From: Muribaculaceae bacterium
Lineage (GTDB): Bacteria > Bacteroidota > Bacteroidia > Bacteroidales > Muribaculaceae
Length of the DNA stretch: 34,771 bases
Direction of reading: 5' to 3'
Assembly (NCBI GenBank): GCA_017473615.1
Contig: JAFUKL010000033.1
Span: 1-34,771 of the forward strand
A model generated the notes under the pieces. It saw only the letters and a program-made list of their open reading frames with translations, searched no databases and was not told the origin of the DNA. Both the position numbers and the translations under genes were made by a program. This document shows positions 24,875 to 33,447 of this stretch, in pieces (positions within the stretch are counted from its first letter, which is position 1; every line of letters begins with the position of its first letter).

Positions 24875-25570
24875 TCACTTTTGACGAGCTACCAAGAAGT
24901 CAGCCATCATCGCTGAGTCGGTTCCGTTGATACGGTCGATTTGGTAACGGCTGATGTTATTGATCTGCATTTCGTCAAGTGCTGTCACGAGGCTCTTGTA
25001 ACTTGCGTTAGGTGTAGCCTTGATGATAATTACCGGACGAGTCAAAGTTGAATCGTTACGAATCTCTTTAGCGCGCGCTTGGTAAACACTGTCGTTTATA
25101 GCTTTCTTGTTAGAGAACTTTTTAGCTTTCCAGTCTTCTTTAAGCGCAGCGATTTTCTCAACAACTTGTTTATTGCGATCTTGGAGAACTGCACGGATGC
25201 CTTGAGCTTTTCCGTTTTCGTTGCCCTTGAACTCAATTTCTTTCATGATGTTGTTGTCGATCTTACCATCTTTGTCGGCATCATCGATGTTAGGCATACC
25301 TTCATAGTAGTATACATAATCCTTTGTCGGAACTCCGTTTTCATCGATGTCGCTATCGACAATGATAGTAACAGCTTCTGATTGTTTTACCTTGTTCTGT
25401 TCTGTCTTATCCACCTTTTCGTTAGACGGCAAACTTATCTGCAAAGTTTGAGACTTGATCATAGTGGTACAAAGCATGAAGAAGGTAATCAAAAGCATGT
25501 TCATGTCCACCATCGGGGTGAAGTCTACACGAACGTCTTTCTTTTCAGAATATCTTTTTTCTTTTGCCAT
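24875..25570 (-). CDS. exbD: ExbD/TolR-family biopolymer transport protein (second copy)
   Basis: 231 residues, much longer than the ~140 of enterobacterial ExbD. There is a short cytoplasmic N-terminus, one transmembrane helix (~18-40, VDFTPMVDMNMLLITFFML) carrying the proton/ion-pathway Asp at 22, then a large periplasmic region. That region has an inserted segment rich in Lys, Asp and Asn (~50-150, with DADKDGKIDNN resembling a loop) before the ExbD C-terminal fold (RPVIIIKATPNASYKSLVTALDEMQINNI, in part). The upstream exbD stops 2 bases before this start codon, so the two exbD genes are tightly coupled. Paired exbD genes are usual in Bacteroidota. Confidence 0.9.
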   Translation of the reverse strand: MAKEKRYSEKKDVRVDFTPMVDMNMLLITFFMLCTTMIKSQTLQISLPSNEKVDKTEQNKVKQSEAVTIIVDSDIDENGVPTKDYVYYYEGMPNIDDADKDGKIDNNIMKEIEFKGNENGKAQGIRAVLQDRNKQVVEKIAALKEDWKAKKFSNKKAINDSVYQARAKEIRNDSTLTRPVIIIKATPNASYKSLVTALDEMQINNISRYQIDRINGTDSAMMADFLVARQK

Positions 25571-25572
25571 AA

Positions 25573-26277
25573 TTAATCTTCTTCAGTTTTTAGTGCAGTC
25601 ATCAAAGTGAATTTGTTCATCTTTAATGTCTGCAGGTTGTCCATTACCACTTGAACTACAGAATATGGAGTTGCTGCATCTGCTTTGATAGCAATACCTT
25701 TACCGTTCTTAACGGCTTTAGCCAAGTTAGGGTTGGAGGTATTGTATAGAGCAAGCATCCATTGTTGGAATTCATTGCGATTTTCTACGTCTTTTCCCAT
25801 GTCGATTGGAATACCTGCTTTAGGATTCTTTACTGGATCCAAAAGCGCATCGCGCTTTTCAGCAGGAAGTTTGCACCAAGCTGAAAGTTGCGCAAGAGGC
25901 AATCCGAACATATGAGTACTTCCAAACGTTGCGATGTCGGCATTAGTAAGCTGAATCTTCTTGTCGTTTGGTTGTTTCTTGTTATATTCTGCGACTACAT
26001 TCTTCAAGACTTCTTCACGCATTTTGTCACTTGAATAAGTGGAATCGCGGTCACCCGCAATTGACATGAAGATTTGTGAATCCTTAGTAACCAGCAAAGT
26101 AATCAAGTTTTGTTCAGGCACTTTTTCTTCTGAAACTGATGCCGGAGTGATTACCGTAGTTGGTTCTTTCTGAAGGAATGTAGAAGTCAACATGAAGAAA
26201 GTAAGCAAAAGCACAGTCACGTCACTCATCGCAGTCATGTCGATGAACGGCTTCTTTTTCTCTGTTGTTACTTTCAT
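25573..26277 (-). CDS. exbD: ExbD/TolR-family biopolymer transport protein (first copy)
   Basis: 234 residues. Transmembrane helix ~13-36 (IDMTAMSDVTVLLLTFFML) with the conserved Asp at 19. The periplasmic part begins with TTVITPASVSEEKVPEQN, has an inserted region (~85-170) with no recognised motif, and ends with IAIKADAATPYSVVQVVMDNLQ, the ExbD C-terminal fold. It presumably pairs with the second ExbD to make a hetero-dimer inside the ExbB pentamer; this is inference from the fact that both are coupled in one operon. It follows exbB by 46 bases. Confidence 0.9.
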   Translation of the reverse strand: MKVTTEKKKPFIDMTAMSDVTVLLLTFFMLTSTFLQKEPTTVITPASVSEEKVPEQNLITLLVTKDSQIFMSIAGDRDSTYSSDKMREEVLKNVVAEYNKKQPNDKKIQLTNADIATFGSTHMFGLPLAQLSAWCKLPAEKRDALLDPVKNPKAGIPIDMGKDVENRNEFQQWMLALYNTSNPNLAKAVKNGKGIAIKADAATPYSVVQVVMDNLQTLKMNKFTLMTALKTEED

Positions 26278-26323
26278 AGTTGTTCTGTATTAATTTTTAA
26301 CCGTTAATATATTGGTAGTCAAA

Positions 26324-27130
26324 TTAATATTTGTTTTCGAATGTAGCTACGATAACCGCACCTGCTTCGTTGATCTTGTAAGTGATGTCGTTGATCTTAA
26401 CGTCGAAGTAGTTGTAAGAAATAACAGCAAGCGCACCTACACCGATACCTGATGCTGTATTAACAAGCGCTTCAGAGATACCTGCAGAAAGAGCTGCTGA
26501 GTCAGGAGCACCTGATTGTCCCAAAGCTTGGAAAGACTTGATCATACCAAGCACAGTACCGAATAGACCCATAAGAGTACCAAGAGTAGTGTTGGTGAAG
26601 ATAAGTGGCATGTTTTGTTGCAATGTAGGCATTTCCATATTGATTGCTTCGTCAAGTGAGTTGCGGATAGCAGCAATACGGTTTTCCTTTTTAAGTGTAG
26701 TTTCTTTAGCCATTGCAGCATAAGCTTCAACACCTGCAAGAACTGCGTTACCGATTGAACCGCCTTGCTTAGCGCAGATAGCCTTAGCTTCTTCTACTTT
26801 GTCAGCTTCCAAAGCGGCTTTAAGTTCCTTAACGAATTTGTCAACAGACTTAGAACCTTTAGCTTTGTTGATAGCAATTAGACGTTCTACTGATAGAATT
26901 ACAACCAAAACCAAAAGACCTTGGATGATAGGCACAACGAAACCACCTTCGTGGATTGTTCCCAACAAATCAATTGGGTGACCTGCTTCGTCGAAGTGGC
27001 TTGCGTCACCAAGAACGAATACGTAGAAACAAACTGAAATTGCGAAACTTAGAAGAAGTACAACGAATGAGTTGAAACCACCCTTCTTAGCATTTTTTGC
27101 CTTTGCGGCACTCTTTTTTTGAGCTTCCAT
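26324..27130 (-). CDS. exbB: ExbB/TolQ/MotA-family proton channel protein
   Basis: 268 residues. A Lys/Ala-rich cytoplasmic N-terminus is followed by transmembrane helices at ~20-42, ~68-86, ~178-200 and ~222-244. The last two have the family's conserved stretches NTTLGTLMGLFGTVLGMIKSF and ISEALVNTASGIGVGALAVI. It forms the pentameric stator that surrounds ExbD and powers TonB. The extra first helix is common in Bacteroidota. First gene of the minus-strand operon; a promoter with ideal spacing lies about 200 bases upstream, so the mRNA leader is long. Confidence 0.93.
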   Translation of the reverse strand: MEAQKKSAAKAKNAKKGGFNSFVVLLLSFAISVCFYVFVLGDASHFDEAGHPIDLLGTIHEGGFVVPIIQGLLVLVVILSVERLIAINKAKGSKSVDKFVKELKAALEADKVEEAKAICAKQGGSIGNAVLAGVEAYAAMAKETTLKKENRIAAIRNSLDEAINMEMPTLQQNMPLIFTNTTLGTLMGLFGTVLGMIKSFQALGQSGAPDSAALSAGISEALVNTASGIGVGALAVISYNYFDVKINDITYKINEAGAVIVATFENKY

Positions 27131-27222
27131 AATTTAAATAAATAAAAATGTTAAAAATGTTTGTTTTTAATTGAAAAATACTTATTGTTTAGTTAGTTAG
27201 TCTTGTTTTTGCACGGTAAAAG

Positions 27223-27246
27223 CGACAGAAAAACTCCTTTCTGTCG
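27223..27246 (-). promoter_or_regulatory. Hairpin in the exbB mRNA leader
   Basis: CGACAGAAA (27223-27231) and TTTCTGTCG (27238-27246) form a perfect 9-bp stem around 6 bases. On the minus strand the loop reads GGAGTT. No T run follows, so it is not a simple terminator; it could influence mRNA stability or regulation. Confidence 0.35.
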
Positions 27247-27336
27247 GTCTCTTTGTGTATGCACTGCGGTTCATGTTAATTAAGGAAAAATGCACTTTTC
27301 TCCAAAATGTGAAATTCCTATATACGAAACCACACG

Positions 27337-27367
27337 CAAATGTATTATAAAATTTTTAATGGTACAA
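27337..27367 (-). promoter_or_regulatory. Promoter of the exbB-exbD-exbD-tonB operon
   Basis: Minus strand: TTG (27365-27367), 20 bases, TACATTTG (27337-27344). An exact -7 box with the same 20-base spacing as the tRNA-Pro promoter. The start would be near 27330. Confidence 0.6.
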
Positions 27368-27527
27368 CCTATGACGGTCTTTTTTCTTGTTAATAATTCA
27401 ATTTTTTCGATATTTTGTGAGTTGGTGTGACCTTTTATATTAATTAAGGTGTTAAGGTTATATAGGCTTTTAGGACTTGTTTAACTTTTGTTACACATCC
27501 CGAAAGCGTAAGTGAGACTATTTTTTG

Positions 27528-27535
27528 TAATTTTG
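27528..27535 (+). promoter_or_regulatory. -7 box of the nqr operon
   Basis: TAATTTTG, an exact TAnnTTTG, followed by CAATA, with the nqrA ATG 29 bases on. No TTG at the ideal distance. Confidence 0.5.
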
Positions 27536-27564
27536 CAATACATTGTTGAAAAAAAGAGATAAAA

Positions 27565-28884
27565 ATGGCTGTTGTAAAATTAAGAAAGGGTTATGACCTT
27601 CGTCTGAAGGGCGGTGTGTCCGACAATAGCGTAACTCCGGTGGAAAGTCGCATGTGTGCGGTGATTCCCGACGATTTCCGAGGCTTGATTCCGAGGCTCG
27701 ACGTGAAGGAGGGAGATACTGTGAAAAAAGGAGACCTATTGTGCCATGACCGGCAATTTACCGAAATTGCCGTGACCTCGCCGGTGTCAGGAATCGTAAG
27801 GGAAATAAGACGTGGTGAGAGACGAAAGGTGGAGGCTGTTATAATTGAAAAAAGTGATAATGATGAGGTGCGCACGTTTGATGTGTCGGGCGAAATAAAG
27901 TCGGTTCTCTTGGAGAGCGGACTATGGGCTTGTATAACTCAGCGTCCGTATGCAGTGATTCCTAATCCGAATATTGAACCTCGTGATATTTTTGTCACAG
28001 CATTTGATTCAGCTCCTTTAGCTCCTGATTTTTCGGTGATACTTGAGGGGAAGGATGCGTATGTGCAGCGAGGAATAGATGTACTTGCATCTCTTACAAG
28101 CGGTTCTGTATATGTGGGTGTAAGGAACGGTTTCCCGATGAATATCAAGAATGCGAAAGTTAATATATTTGAGGGTGCGCATCCTGCCGGAAATGCAGGA
28201 ATACAAGCTGCAAACATTAAACCGGTGAACAAGGGAGAGACGGTGTGGATGCTTGACTTGGTTACAGTGGCAAGGATAGGAGAATTGTTTGCCACGGGTG
28301 TAGTACCGTTTGATACGGTTGTGGCTGTTACCGGTTCGCAAGTAAGAGCACCGCAGTATGTGAAGTGCGTGATGGGGTCATCCATTGCCGATATTACAGA
28401 TGGGAATATAGCGGAAAATGAGAATTTGCGGATTATAAGCGGGAATGTGCTTACGGGTGATATTGTAGATAAAACAGGATATTTACGTTTCCCTTATAGG
28501 CAAGTTACGGTTATAGATGAAATTGACAATCCAGGGGAATTTATGGGTTGGGCTTCGTTGAGTACAAAGAAATTCAGTGTGTATCGCAGTTTCTTCTCTT
28601 GGTTGTTTCCCAAAAAAAGTGTTGCACTCGACGCGAAATTGAATGGCTCGGAACGTGCCATAGTGATGTCGGGCGAATATGATAGGATGCTGCCTATGGA
28701 TATATATGGCGAGTTTTTGATAAAGTCTATCTTGGCATTTGACATCGAGAAAATGGAACAACTTGGAATTTATGAAGTGGCTCCGGAGGATTTTGCTCTA
28801 TGCGAATTTGTCGATACTTCAAAATTGGAGTTGCAGCGAATTGTGCGTGAAGGGCTTGATAGGCTGCGTAAGGAAATGGAATAA
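27565..28884 (+). CDS. nqrA: Na+-translocating NADH:quinone reductase subunit A
   Basis: Peripheral cytoplasmic subunit of the Na+-NQR complex, which oxidises NADH, reduces quinone and exports Na+. The 439-residue protein opens with a biotinyl-lipoyl-like barrel (~30-95, LDVKEGDTVKKGDLL and SPVSGIVREIRRGE). It continues with the NqrA-specific region (DIFVTAFDSAPLAPD, FEGAHPAGNAGIQ, VAVTGSQVRAPQYV) and ends in an alpha-helical part. It lacks the iron-sulfur cluster motifs of the related RnfC, which supports NqrA. First of six genes nqrABCDEF, all on the plus strand with gaps of 4-16 bases. Confidence 0.95.
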   Translation: MAVVKLRKGYDLRLKGGVSDNSVTPVESRMCAVIPDDFRGLIPRLDVKEGDTVKKGDLLCHDRQFTEIAVTSPVSGIVREIRRGERRKVEAVIIEKSDNDEVRTFDVSGEIKSVLLESGLWACITQRPYAVIPNPNIEPRDIFVTAFDSAPLAPDFSVILEGKDAYVQRGIDVLASLTSGSVYVGVRNGFPMNIKNAKVNIFEGAHPAGNAGIQAANIKPVNKGETVWMLDLVTVARIGELFATGVVPFDTVVAVTGSQVRAPQYVKCVMGSSIADITDGNIAENENLRIISGNVLTGDIVDKTGYLRFPYRQVTVIDEIDNPGEFMGWASLSTKKFSVYRSFFSWLFPKKSVALDAKLNGSERAIVMSGEYDRMLPMDIYGEFLIKSILAFDIEKMEQLGIYEVAPEDFALCEFVDTSKLELQRIVREGLDRLRKEME

Positions 28885-28898
28885 CCTAATAGTAGTTG

Positions 28899-30104
28899 AT
28901 GATGAATAAACTGAGAAAATATATAGATAAGATTAAACCCGATTTTATGCCGGGCGGTAAATTTGCCAAGTTGCAATCGGTGTTTGAAGGCTTTGAAACG
29001 TTCTTGTTTACTCCCGATACGACAAGGAAAACCGGTGTACATGTGCATGACAGCATAGACTTGAAGCGTACAATGATAACCGTGGTAATTGCGTTGATTC
29101 CGGCGTTGCTTTTCGGTATGTTCAATGTGGGATATCAGCATTATATGGCGGTAGGTCTTGAGGGGTCTGTTCTTGACAAGTTTTTATATGGATTGGCTGC
29201 TATGCTGCCGAGTATAGTCGTGTCGTATGCTGTGGGATTGGGCATAGAATTCATAGCGGCTCAAATAAAGGGGCATGAAATACAGGAAGGCTTTTTGGTG
29301 AGTGGTATATTGATACCTATGATATGTCCTATAAATACGCCGGTGTGGATGATTGCCGTTGCTACAGCATTTGCGGTAATATTTGCTAAAGAAGTGTTCG
29401 GAGGAACGGGCATGAATATATGGAATGTGGCACTTGTGGCTCGTGCAGTATTGTTTTTCGGCTATCCGTCTAAAATGTCGGGCGATTCAGTATTTGTGGC
29501 GACCGAACCTGTGCTTGGATTGGGTAAGGGAACTGTAGTAGATGGATTCTCGGGTGCAACTCCGCTGGGACAGGTAGCGACTGCTACAGGTGACAGCTTA
29601 AATATCACCGATGTCATAGGTAATCCGGTGACATTATGGGATTCGTTTGTCGGGCTTATTCCCGGCTCTGTGGGCGAGGTATCTACGTTGTGCATACTCA
29701 TAGGCGGAGTTATATTGCTGTTCACCGGTATTGCATCATGGAAAGTGATGTTGTCGGTGTTTGCCGGTGGCTTTGTCATGGGCAGTGTATGTCATGCGTT
29801 TGCCACTTCATTATATCCTGCGTCTATGCTTACTGCTACCGAACAGATATGTTACGGTGGATTTGCGTTTGCCGCAGTATTCATGGCTACCGATCCTGTG
29901 ACCGGAGCAAGAACCGAAACAGGTAAATATATCTACGGTTTCCTTGTGGGTGTGTTTGCTATATTGATTAGAGTGTATAACGGCGGTTATCCTGAAGGTG
30001 CGATGCTTGCAGTATTGCTTATGAATACTTTCGCTCCTCTTATCGATTATTGTGTTGTGCAAGCGAATGTTCGCCGTCGTCTTAACCGAGTAAAAAATAA
30101 ATAG
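28899..30104 (+). CDS. nqrB: Na+-translocating NADH:quinone reductase subunit B
   Basis: Main membrane subunit, with about ten transmembrane helices, and part of the Na+ pathway. The Thr in GFSGATPLG (~220) is the known site for covalent FMN attachment. The N-terminus (MNKLRKYIDKIKPDFMPGGKF) is cytoplasmic, and riboflavin binding is known for the family. The 402 residues are typical. The ATG at 28899 (or the next at 28902) is preferred over the TTG at 28896. Spacing is 14 bases from nqrA and 4 to nqrC. Confidence 0.95.
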   Translation: MMNKLRKYIDKIKPDFMPGGKFAKLQSVFEGFETFLFTPDTTRKTGVHVHDSIDLKRTMITVVIALIPALLFGMFNVGYQHYMAVGLEGSVLDKFLYGLAAMLPSIVVSYAVGLGIEFIAAQIKGHEIQEGFLVSGILIPMICPINTPVWMIAVATAFAVIFAKEVFGGTGMNIWNVALVARAVLFFGYPSKMSGDSVFVATEPVLGLGKGTVVDGFSGATPLGQVATATGDSLNITDVIGNPVTLWDSFVGLIPGSVGEVSTLCILIGGVILLFTGIASWKVMLSVFAGGFVMGSVCHAFATSLYPASMLTATEQICYGGFAFAAVFMATDPVTGARTETGKYIYGFLVGVFAILIRVYNGGYPEGAMLAVLLMNTFAPLIDYCVVQANVRRRLNRVKNK

Positions 30105-30108
30105 TACA

Positions 30109-30822
30109 ATGAATAAGCAAAGTAATACTTATACGATATTTTATTCCGTAATCCTTGTAGTGATTGTGGGGGCAGTACTTGCCGTTACATATATGATGTT
30201 GAAACCAAAGCAAGACGAAAATATCGCCAATGATAAGCGTCAGCAGATACTTAGCGCAGTTCATGTTACAGCACCTGAAGGTGAAGTGAAAGCGATTTAC
30301 GGTAAGTATATAACGGAAAGTTTTGTAGTCGACAATCAAGGGAACAAGACCGATGGCGATGCGTTTGCGATAAATATGTCAAGCGAGGTTAAGAAACCTG
30401 CCGGAGAACGCTTGCTGCCTGTGTTTGTATGTCGTCTTGCCGATGATGATATTAAATATATTCTACCTGTTTACGGTGCCGGATTGTGGGGACCTGTATG
30501 GGGATATGTGGCAGTGGATGCCGATGGCGATACCGTTTATGGAGCGTATTTTTCTCACTCGGGAGAGACCCCCGGTCTCGGGGCTGAAATATCAGCATTA
30601 CCTTTTCAGTCGCAATTTGAAGGGAAGAAACTATATAAGGATGGTAAATTCCGTTCGATAGATGTGATGAAAGCAGGGCAGAAACCGGTTGACGGAGCTG
30701 AGTATGTGAACGCTATTTCAGGCGGAACAATTACAAGCAAGGGTGTACAGGCTATGCTTGCCGATTGTCTTGTCGATTATAGTGCATTCTTAACGAAACT
30801 GCAAAAAGAATATTCTAAATAA
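30109..30822 (+). CDS. nqrC: Na+-translocating NADH:quinone reductase subunit C
   Basis: 237-residue subunit with one N-terminal membrane helix (~8-28) and a soluble FMN-binding domain. The flavinylation motif reads SGGTITSKGV (~204-213), with the acceptor Thr near 207. Many Nqr proteins have SGAT, so Gly in place of Ala is a mild variation. ETPGLGAEI (~158-166) is another family hallmark. An ApbE-type flavin transferase, needed for attachment, is not seen in this window. Confidence 0.94.
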   Translation: MNKQSNTYTIFYSVILVVIVGAVLAVTYMMLKPKQDENIANDKRQQILSAVHVTAPEGEVKAIYGKYITESFVVDNQGNKTDGDAFAINMSSEVKKPAGERLLPVFVCRLADDDIKYILPVYGAGLWGPVWGYVAVDADGDTVYGAYFSHSGETPGLGAEISALPFQSQFEGKKLYKDGKFRSIDVMKAGQKPVDGAEYVNAISGGTITSKGVQAMLADCLVDYSAFLTKLQKEYSK

Positions 30823-30832
30823 TAAGAGAGTT

Positions 30833-31456
30833 ATGTTGTCTAAGAATAATAAAGGAATATTATTTAACCCGTTGTCCAAAAACAACCCTGTGGTTGTTCA
30901 GATACTTGGAATTTGTTCGGTGCTTGCCGTTACGGCTAAACTTGAACCGGCTATAGTGATGGGTATTTCGGTTACGGCTGTGTTGGCTTTTTCAAATGTC
31001 ATAATATCGTTGATAAGGAACACCATCCCCAATAATATACGTATTATTGTGCAACTTGTGGTGGTAGCAGCTCTTGTAATTATAGTGGATCAGATACTTA
31101 AAGCATATACGTATGAAGTGAGTAAGGCATTGTCGGTGTTTATCGGGCTTATCATCACCAATTGTATACTTATGGGACGCTTGGAAGCGTTTGCTTTAAA
31201 TAATAAACCTTGGCCTGCTTTTCTTGATGGAGTGGGTAACGGTATCGGATATGCTATCATACTTGTGATAGTGGGATTCTTTCGTGAATTGCTCGGCAGT
31301 GGTTCTCTGATGGGCTGTAAGGTTATACCACAGTCGTTTTACGATATGGGTTATATGGATAACGGGCTTATGATATTGCCACCGATGGCTCTTATCACAG
31401 TGGCTTGTATAATCTGGGTTCATAGGGCACACGATAAGGATTTGCAAGAAAAATAA
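30833..31456 (+). CDS. nqrD: Na+-translocating NADH:quinone reductase subunit D
   Basis: 207-residue integral membrane subunit with six helices, homologous to RnfE. It shows the family's half-repeat motif with the Cys that helps bind the membrane [2Fe-2S] cluster (LIITNCILMGRLEAFAL, Cys ~110). It also has the typical GVGNGIGYAIILVIVGFFREL and the C-terminal PPMALITVACIIW. Eleven bases follow nqrC; a weak purine-rich site (AAGAGAG) precedes its ATG. Confidence 0.94.
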   Translation: MLSKNNKGILFNPLSKNNPVVVQILGICSVLAVTAKLEPAIVMGISVTAVLAFSNVIISLIRNTIPNNIRIIVQLVVVAALVIIVDQILKAYTYEVSKALSVFIGLIITNCILMGRLEAFALNNKPWPAFLDGVGNGIGYAIILVIVGFFRELLGSGSLMGCKVIPQSFYDMGYMDNGLMILPPMALITVACIIWVHRAHDKDLQEK

Positions 31457-31472
31457 AAAACGCTAAAATCAG

Positions 31473-32093
31473 TTGAAAATGGAAAATTTGAATTTGTTTA
31501 TACGTTCGATTTTTATCGACAATATGATATTTGCCTATTTCTTGGGTATGTGTTCTTTTCTTGCTGTATCCAAGAATGTGAAAACGGCTTTCGGCTTGGG
31601 AGTGGCGGTCACTTTTATGCTTGTTGTGTCGTTGCCTGTTAATTATCTGCTTGATACCTATGTGTTGCAACCGGGGGCATTGATGTGGCTCGGAGAAGAA
31701 TTTGCCGATGTAGACTTGTCATTTCTTGCGTTGATAATGTTTATTGCGGTAATAGCTTCTATAACGCAACTTGTGGAAATGGTCGTGGAGAAGTTTTCAC
31801 CATCGCTGTATGCATCTTTGGGTATATTTTTACCTCTTATAGCCGTGAATTGTGCTATCTTGGGATGTTGTCTTTTTATGCAACAGAGAGATTTAGGTTC
31901 GGCATGGACTGCTACTGTATATGGCGCCGGTTCCGGACTCGGCTGGTTACTTGCAATAGTGGGAATTGCTGCGATTAGGGAGAAGTTATCCTATTCCGAT
32001 ATCCCAAAACCTTTGCGAGGAATAGGAATATCATTTATCATAACCGGACTTATGGGTATTGCATTCATGAGTTTTCTTGGTATAAAGTTGTAA
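31473..32093 (+). CDS. nqrE: Na+-translocating NADH:quinone reductase subunit E
   Basis: 206-residue integral membrane subunit, homologous to RnfA and inversely related to NqrD. Conserved stretches: FIDNMIFAYFLGMCSFLAVSK near the start (with the cluster-binding Cys ~26), VNCAILGCCLFMQQR in the middle (second Cys region ~120), and GSGLGWLLAIVGIAAIREKL. Sixteen bases follow nqrD and thirteen precede nqrF. Confidence 0.94.
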   Translation: MKMENLNLFIRSIFIDNMIFAYFLGMCSFLAVSKNVKTAFGLGVAVTFMLVVSLPVNYLLDTYVLQPGALMWLGEEFADVDLSFLALIMFIAVIASITQLVEMVVEKFSPSLYASLGIFLPLIAVNCAILGCCLFMQQRDLGSAWTATVYGAGSGLGWLLAIVGIAAIREKLSYSDIPKPLRGIGISFIITGLMGIAFMSFLGIKL

Positions 32094-32094
32094 A

Positions 32095-32100
32095 GGAGGG
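32095..32100 (+). promoter_or_regulatory. Strong Shine-Dalgarno site of nqrF
   Basis: GGAGGG (within TAAAGGAGGG) 6 bases before the nqrF ATG and touching the nqrE stop codon. The other nqr genes have weak or no such sites. Confidence 0.7.
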
Positions 32101-32106
32101 ATAATT

Positions 32107-33378
32107 ATGGGATTGACAATAATTTCGAGTGCTGTAATATTTCTTGTGGTTACTCTTGTCCTTGTGGTTGTTTTGCTTGTTGCGAAGCATTATCTTGTGG
32201 CAGGCGGTATTGCCCGCATCGATATTAACAATGGTAAGAAAGAACTTGATGTAAATGTGGGAGGTACGTTGCTCACAAGCCTTTCTGAGCAGAAGATATT
32301 TTTGGCATCGGCATGCGGAGGTAAAGGAAGTTGTGCTCAGTGTCGTGTGCGTGTGACTGAAGGCGGAGGTGAAATATTGCCAACCGAACAAGTGCATTTC
32401 AGTCGCAAGGAGCAACAAGCGGGCTGGCGTCTTGGTTGTCAGGTGAAAGTTAAGGACAATATATCTATAGAGGTTCCTGATTCGGTCTTGGAAATAAAGG
32501 AGTATGAATGTACAGTGATTTCCAATAAGAATGTGGCGACTTTCATCAAGGAATTTATTGTGGCATTACCTGAAGGAGAGCACATGAACTTTATTCCGGG
32601 TTCTTATGCCCAGATTAAAATTCCGGAATATGAAATGGATTATGACAAGGATATTGATAAGGAATCGATAGGAGAGGAGTATCTTCCGTCATGGGAGAAA
32701 TTTGGTCTGTTCGGTTTAAAATGCAAGAATACAGAAGAGACAGTGCGTGCCTATTCAATGGCTAATTATCCTGCCGAGGGAGATCGCTTTATGCTTACCG
32801 TACGCATTGCCACACCACCGTTCAAGCCGAAACCTGAAGTGGGATTTCAAGATGTCATGCCCGGTATAGCATCGTCATATATATTTACGTTGAAACCGGG
32901 GGACAAGGTGATAATGAGCGGACCTTATGGCGACTTCCATCCTATATTCGATTCCAAGAAAGAAATGATATGGGTAGGTGGAGGTGCCGGAATGGCTCCG
33001 TTAAGAGCGCAGATTATGCACATGACAAAGACGCTTCATACCACCGACCGCAAGATGCATTATTTCTATGGTGCGCGTGCTTTGAATGAAGTGTTTTATC
33101 TCGATGACTTCTTGCAGATAGAAAAAGAATTCCCCAACTTTAAGTTCCATTTGGCTCTTGATCGTCCCGATCCTGCTGCCGATGCAGCCGGAGTGGAATA
33201 TACGCCGGGTTTTGTTCATCAGGTTATGTATGAAACTTATTTGAAGAATCATGATGCGCCTGAAGACATCGAATATTACATGTGTGGTCCGGGACCGATG
33301 AGCAATGCAGTGAATCAAATGCTTTACAGTCTTGGTGTGGAGCGAGAAAATATTCATTTCGACGATTTCGGCGGATAA
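32107..33378 (+). CDS. nqrF: Na+-translocating NADH:quinone reductase subunit F
   Basis: Electron-entry subunit of the complex. One N-terminal membrane helix (~5-27). A ferredoxin-like domain with the [2Fe-2S] ligands Cys 70, 76, 79 and 111 (ACGGKGSCAQC and LGCQ). An FAD-binding domain with RAYSMANYP (~218-226). An NADH-binding domain with GGGAGMAPLR (~291-300) and YMCGPGPMSNAV near 395. The C-terminus IHFDDFGG is the usual NqrF end. The 423-residue length is typical. It is the last gene of the operon and is followed by a strong terminator. Confidence 0.96.
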   Translation: MGLTIISSAVIFLVVTLVLVVVLLVAKHYLVAGGIARIDINNGKKELDVNVGGTLLTSLSEQKIFLASACGGKGSCAQCRVRVTEGGGEILPTEQVHFSRKEQQAGWRLGCQVKVKDNISIEVPDSVLEIKEYECTVISNKNVATFIKEFIVALPEGEHMNFIPGSYAQIKIPEYEMDYDKDIDKESIGEEYLPSWEKFGLFGLKCKNTEETVRAYSMANYPAEGDRFMLTVRIATPPFKPKPEVGFQDVMPGIASSYIFTLKPGDKVIMSGPYGDFHPIFDSKKEMIWVGGGAGMAPLRAQIMHMTKTLHTTDRKMHYFYGARALNEVFYLDDFLQIEKEFPNFKFHLALDRPDPAADAAGVEYTPGFVHQVMYETYLKNHDAPEDIEYYMCGPGPMSNAVNQMLYSLGVERENIHFDDFGG

Positions 33379-33398
33379 AATATAAAGAACATATATTT

Positions 33399-33447
33399 AA
33401 AGCGTGTATCATTCAGCATATAATTAGAATGTGATACACGCTTTTTT
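33399..33447. terminator. Terminator after the nqr operon (works both ways)
   Basis: Thirteen-bp arms AAAGCGTGTATCA (33399-33411) and TGATACACGCTTT (33432-33444), extended by ATTC/GAAT across one bulged G, then a run of six T. The right arm also encodes the last residues of the truncated Rhs-type frame on the minus strand. Confidence 0.85.

Larger units (their letters stand above)
27131..27564. other. 434-base divergent control region between exbB and nqrA
   Basis: No gene seen. It holds the exbB promoter and 200-base leader (minus), the nqrA -7 box (plus), a 9-bp hairpin at 27223-27246, and TTAATTAAGG twice (27276-27285 and 27440-27449). The direct repeat contains the palindrome TTAATTAA and might be a regulator site. 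The rest is AT-rich without other structure I can support. Confidence 0.6.

Noticed and set aside
27565-33378. Reading the six-gene cluster as an Rnf complex
   Set aside because: The first subunit lacks the RnfC iron-sulfur motifs, and the last subunit has the FAD/NADH reductase domains found only in NqrF.
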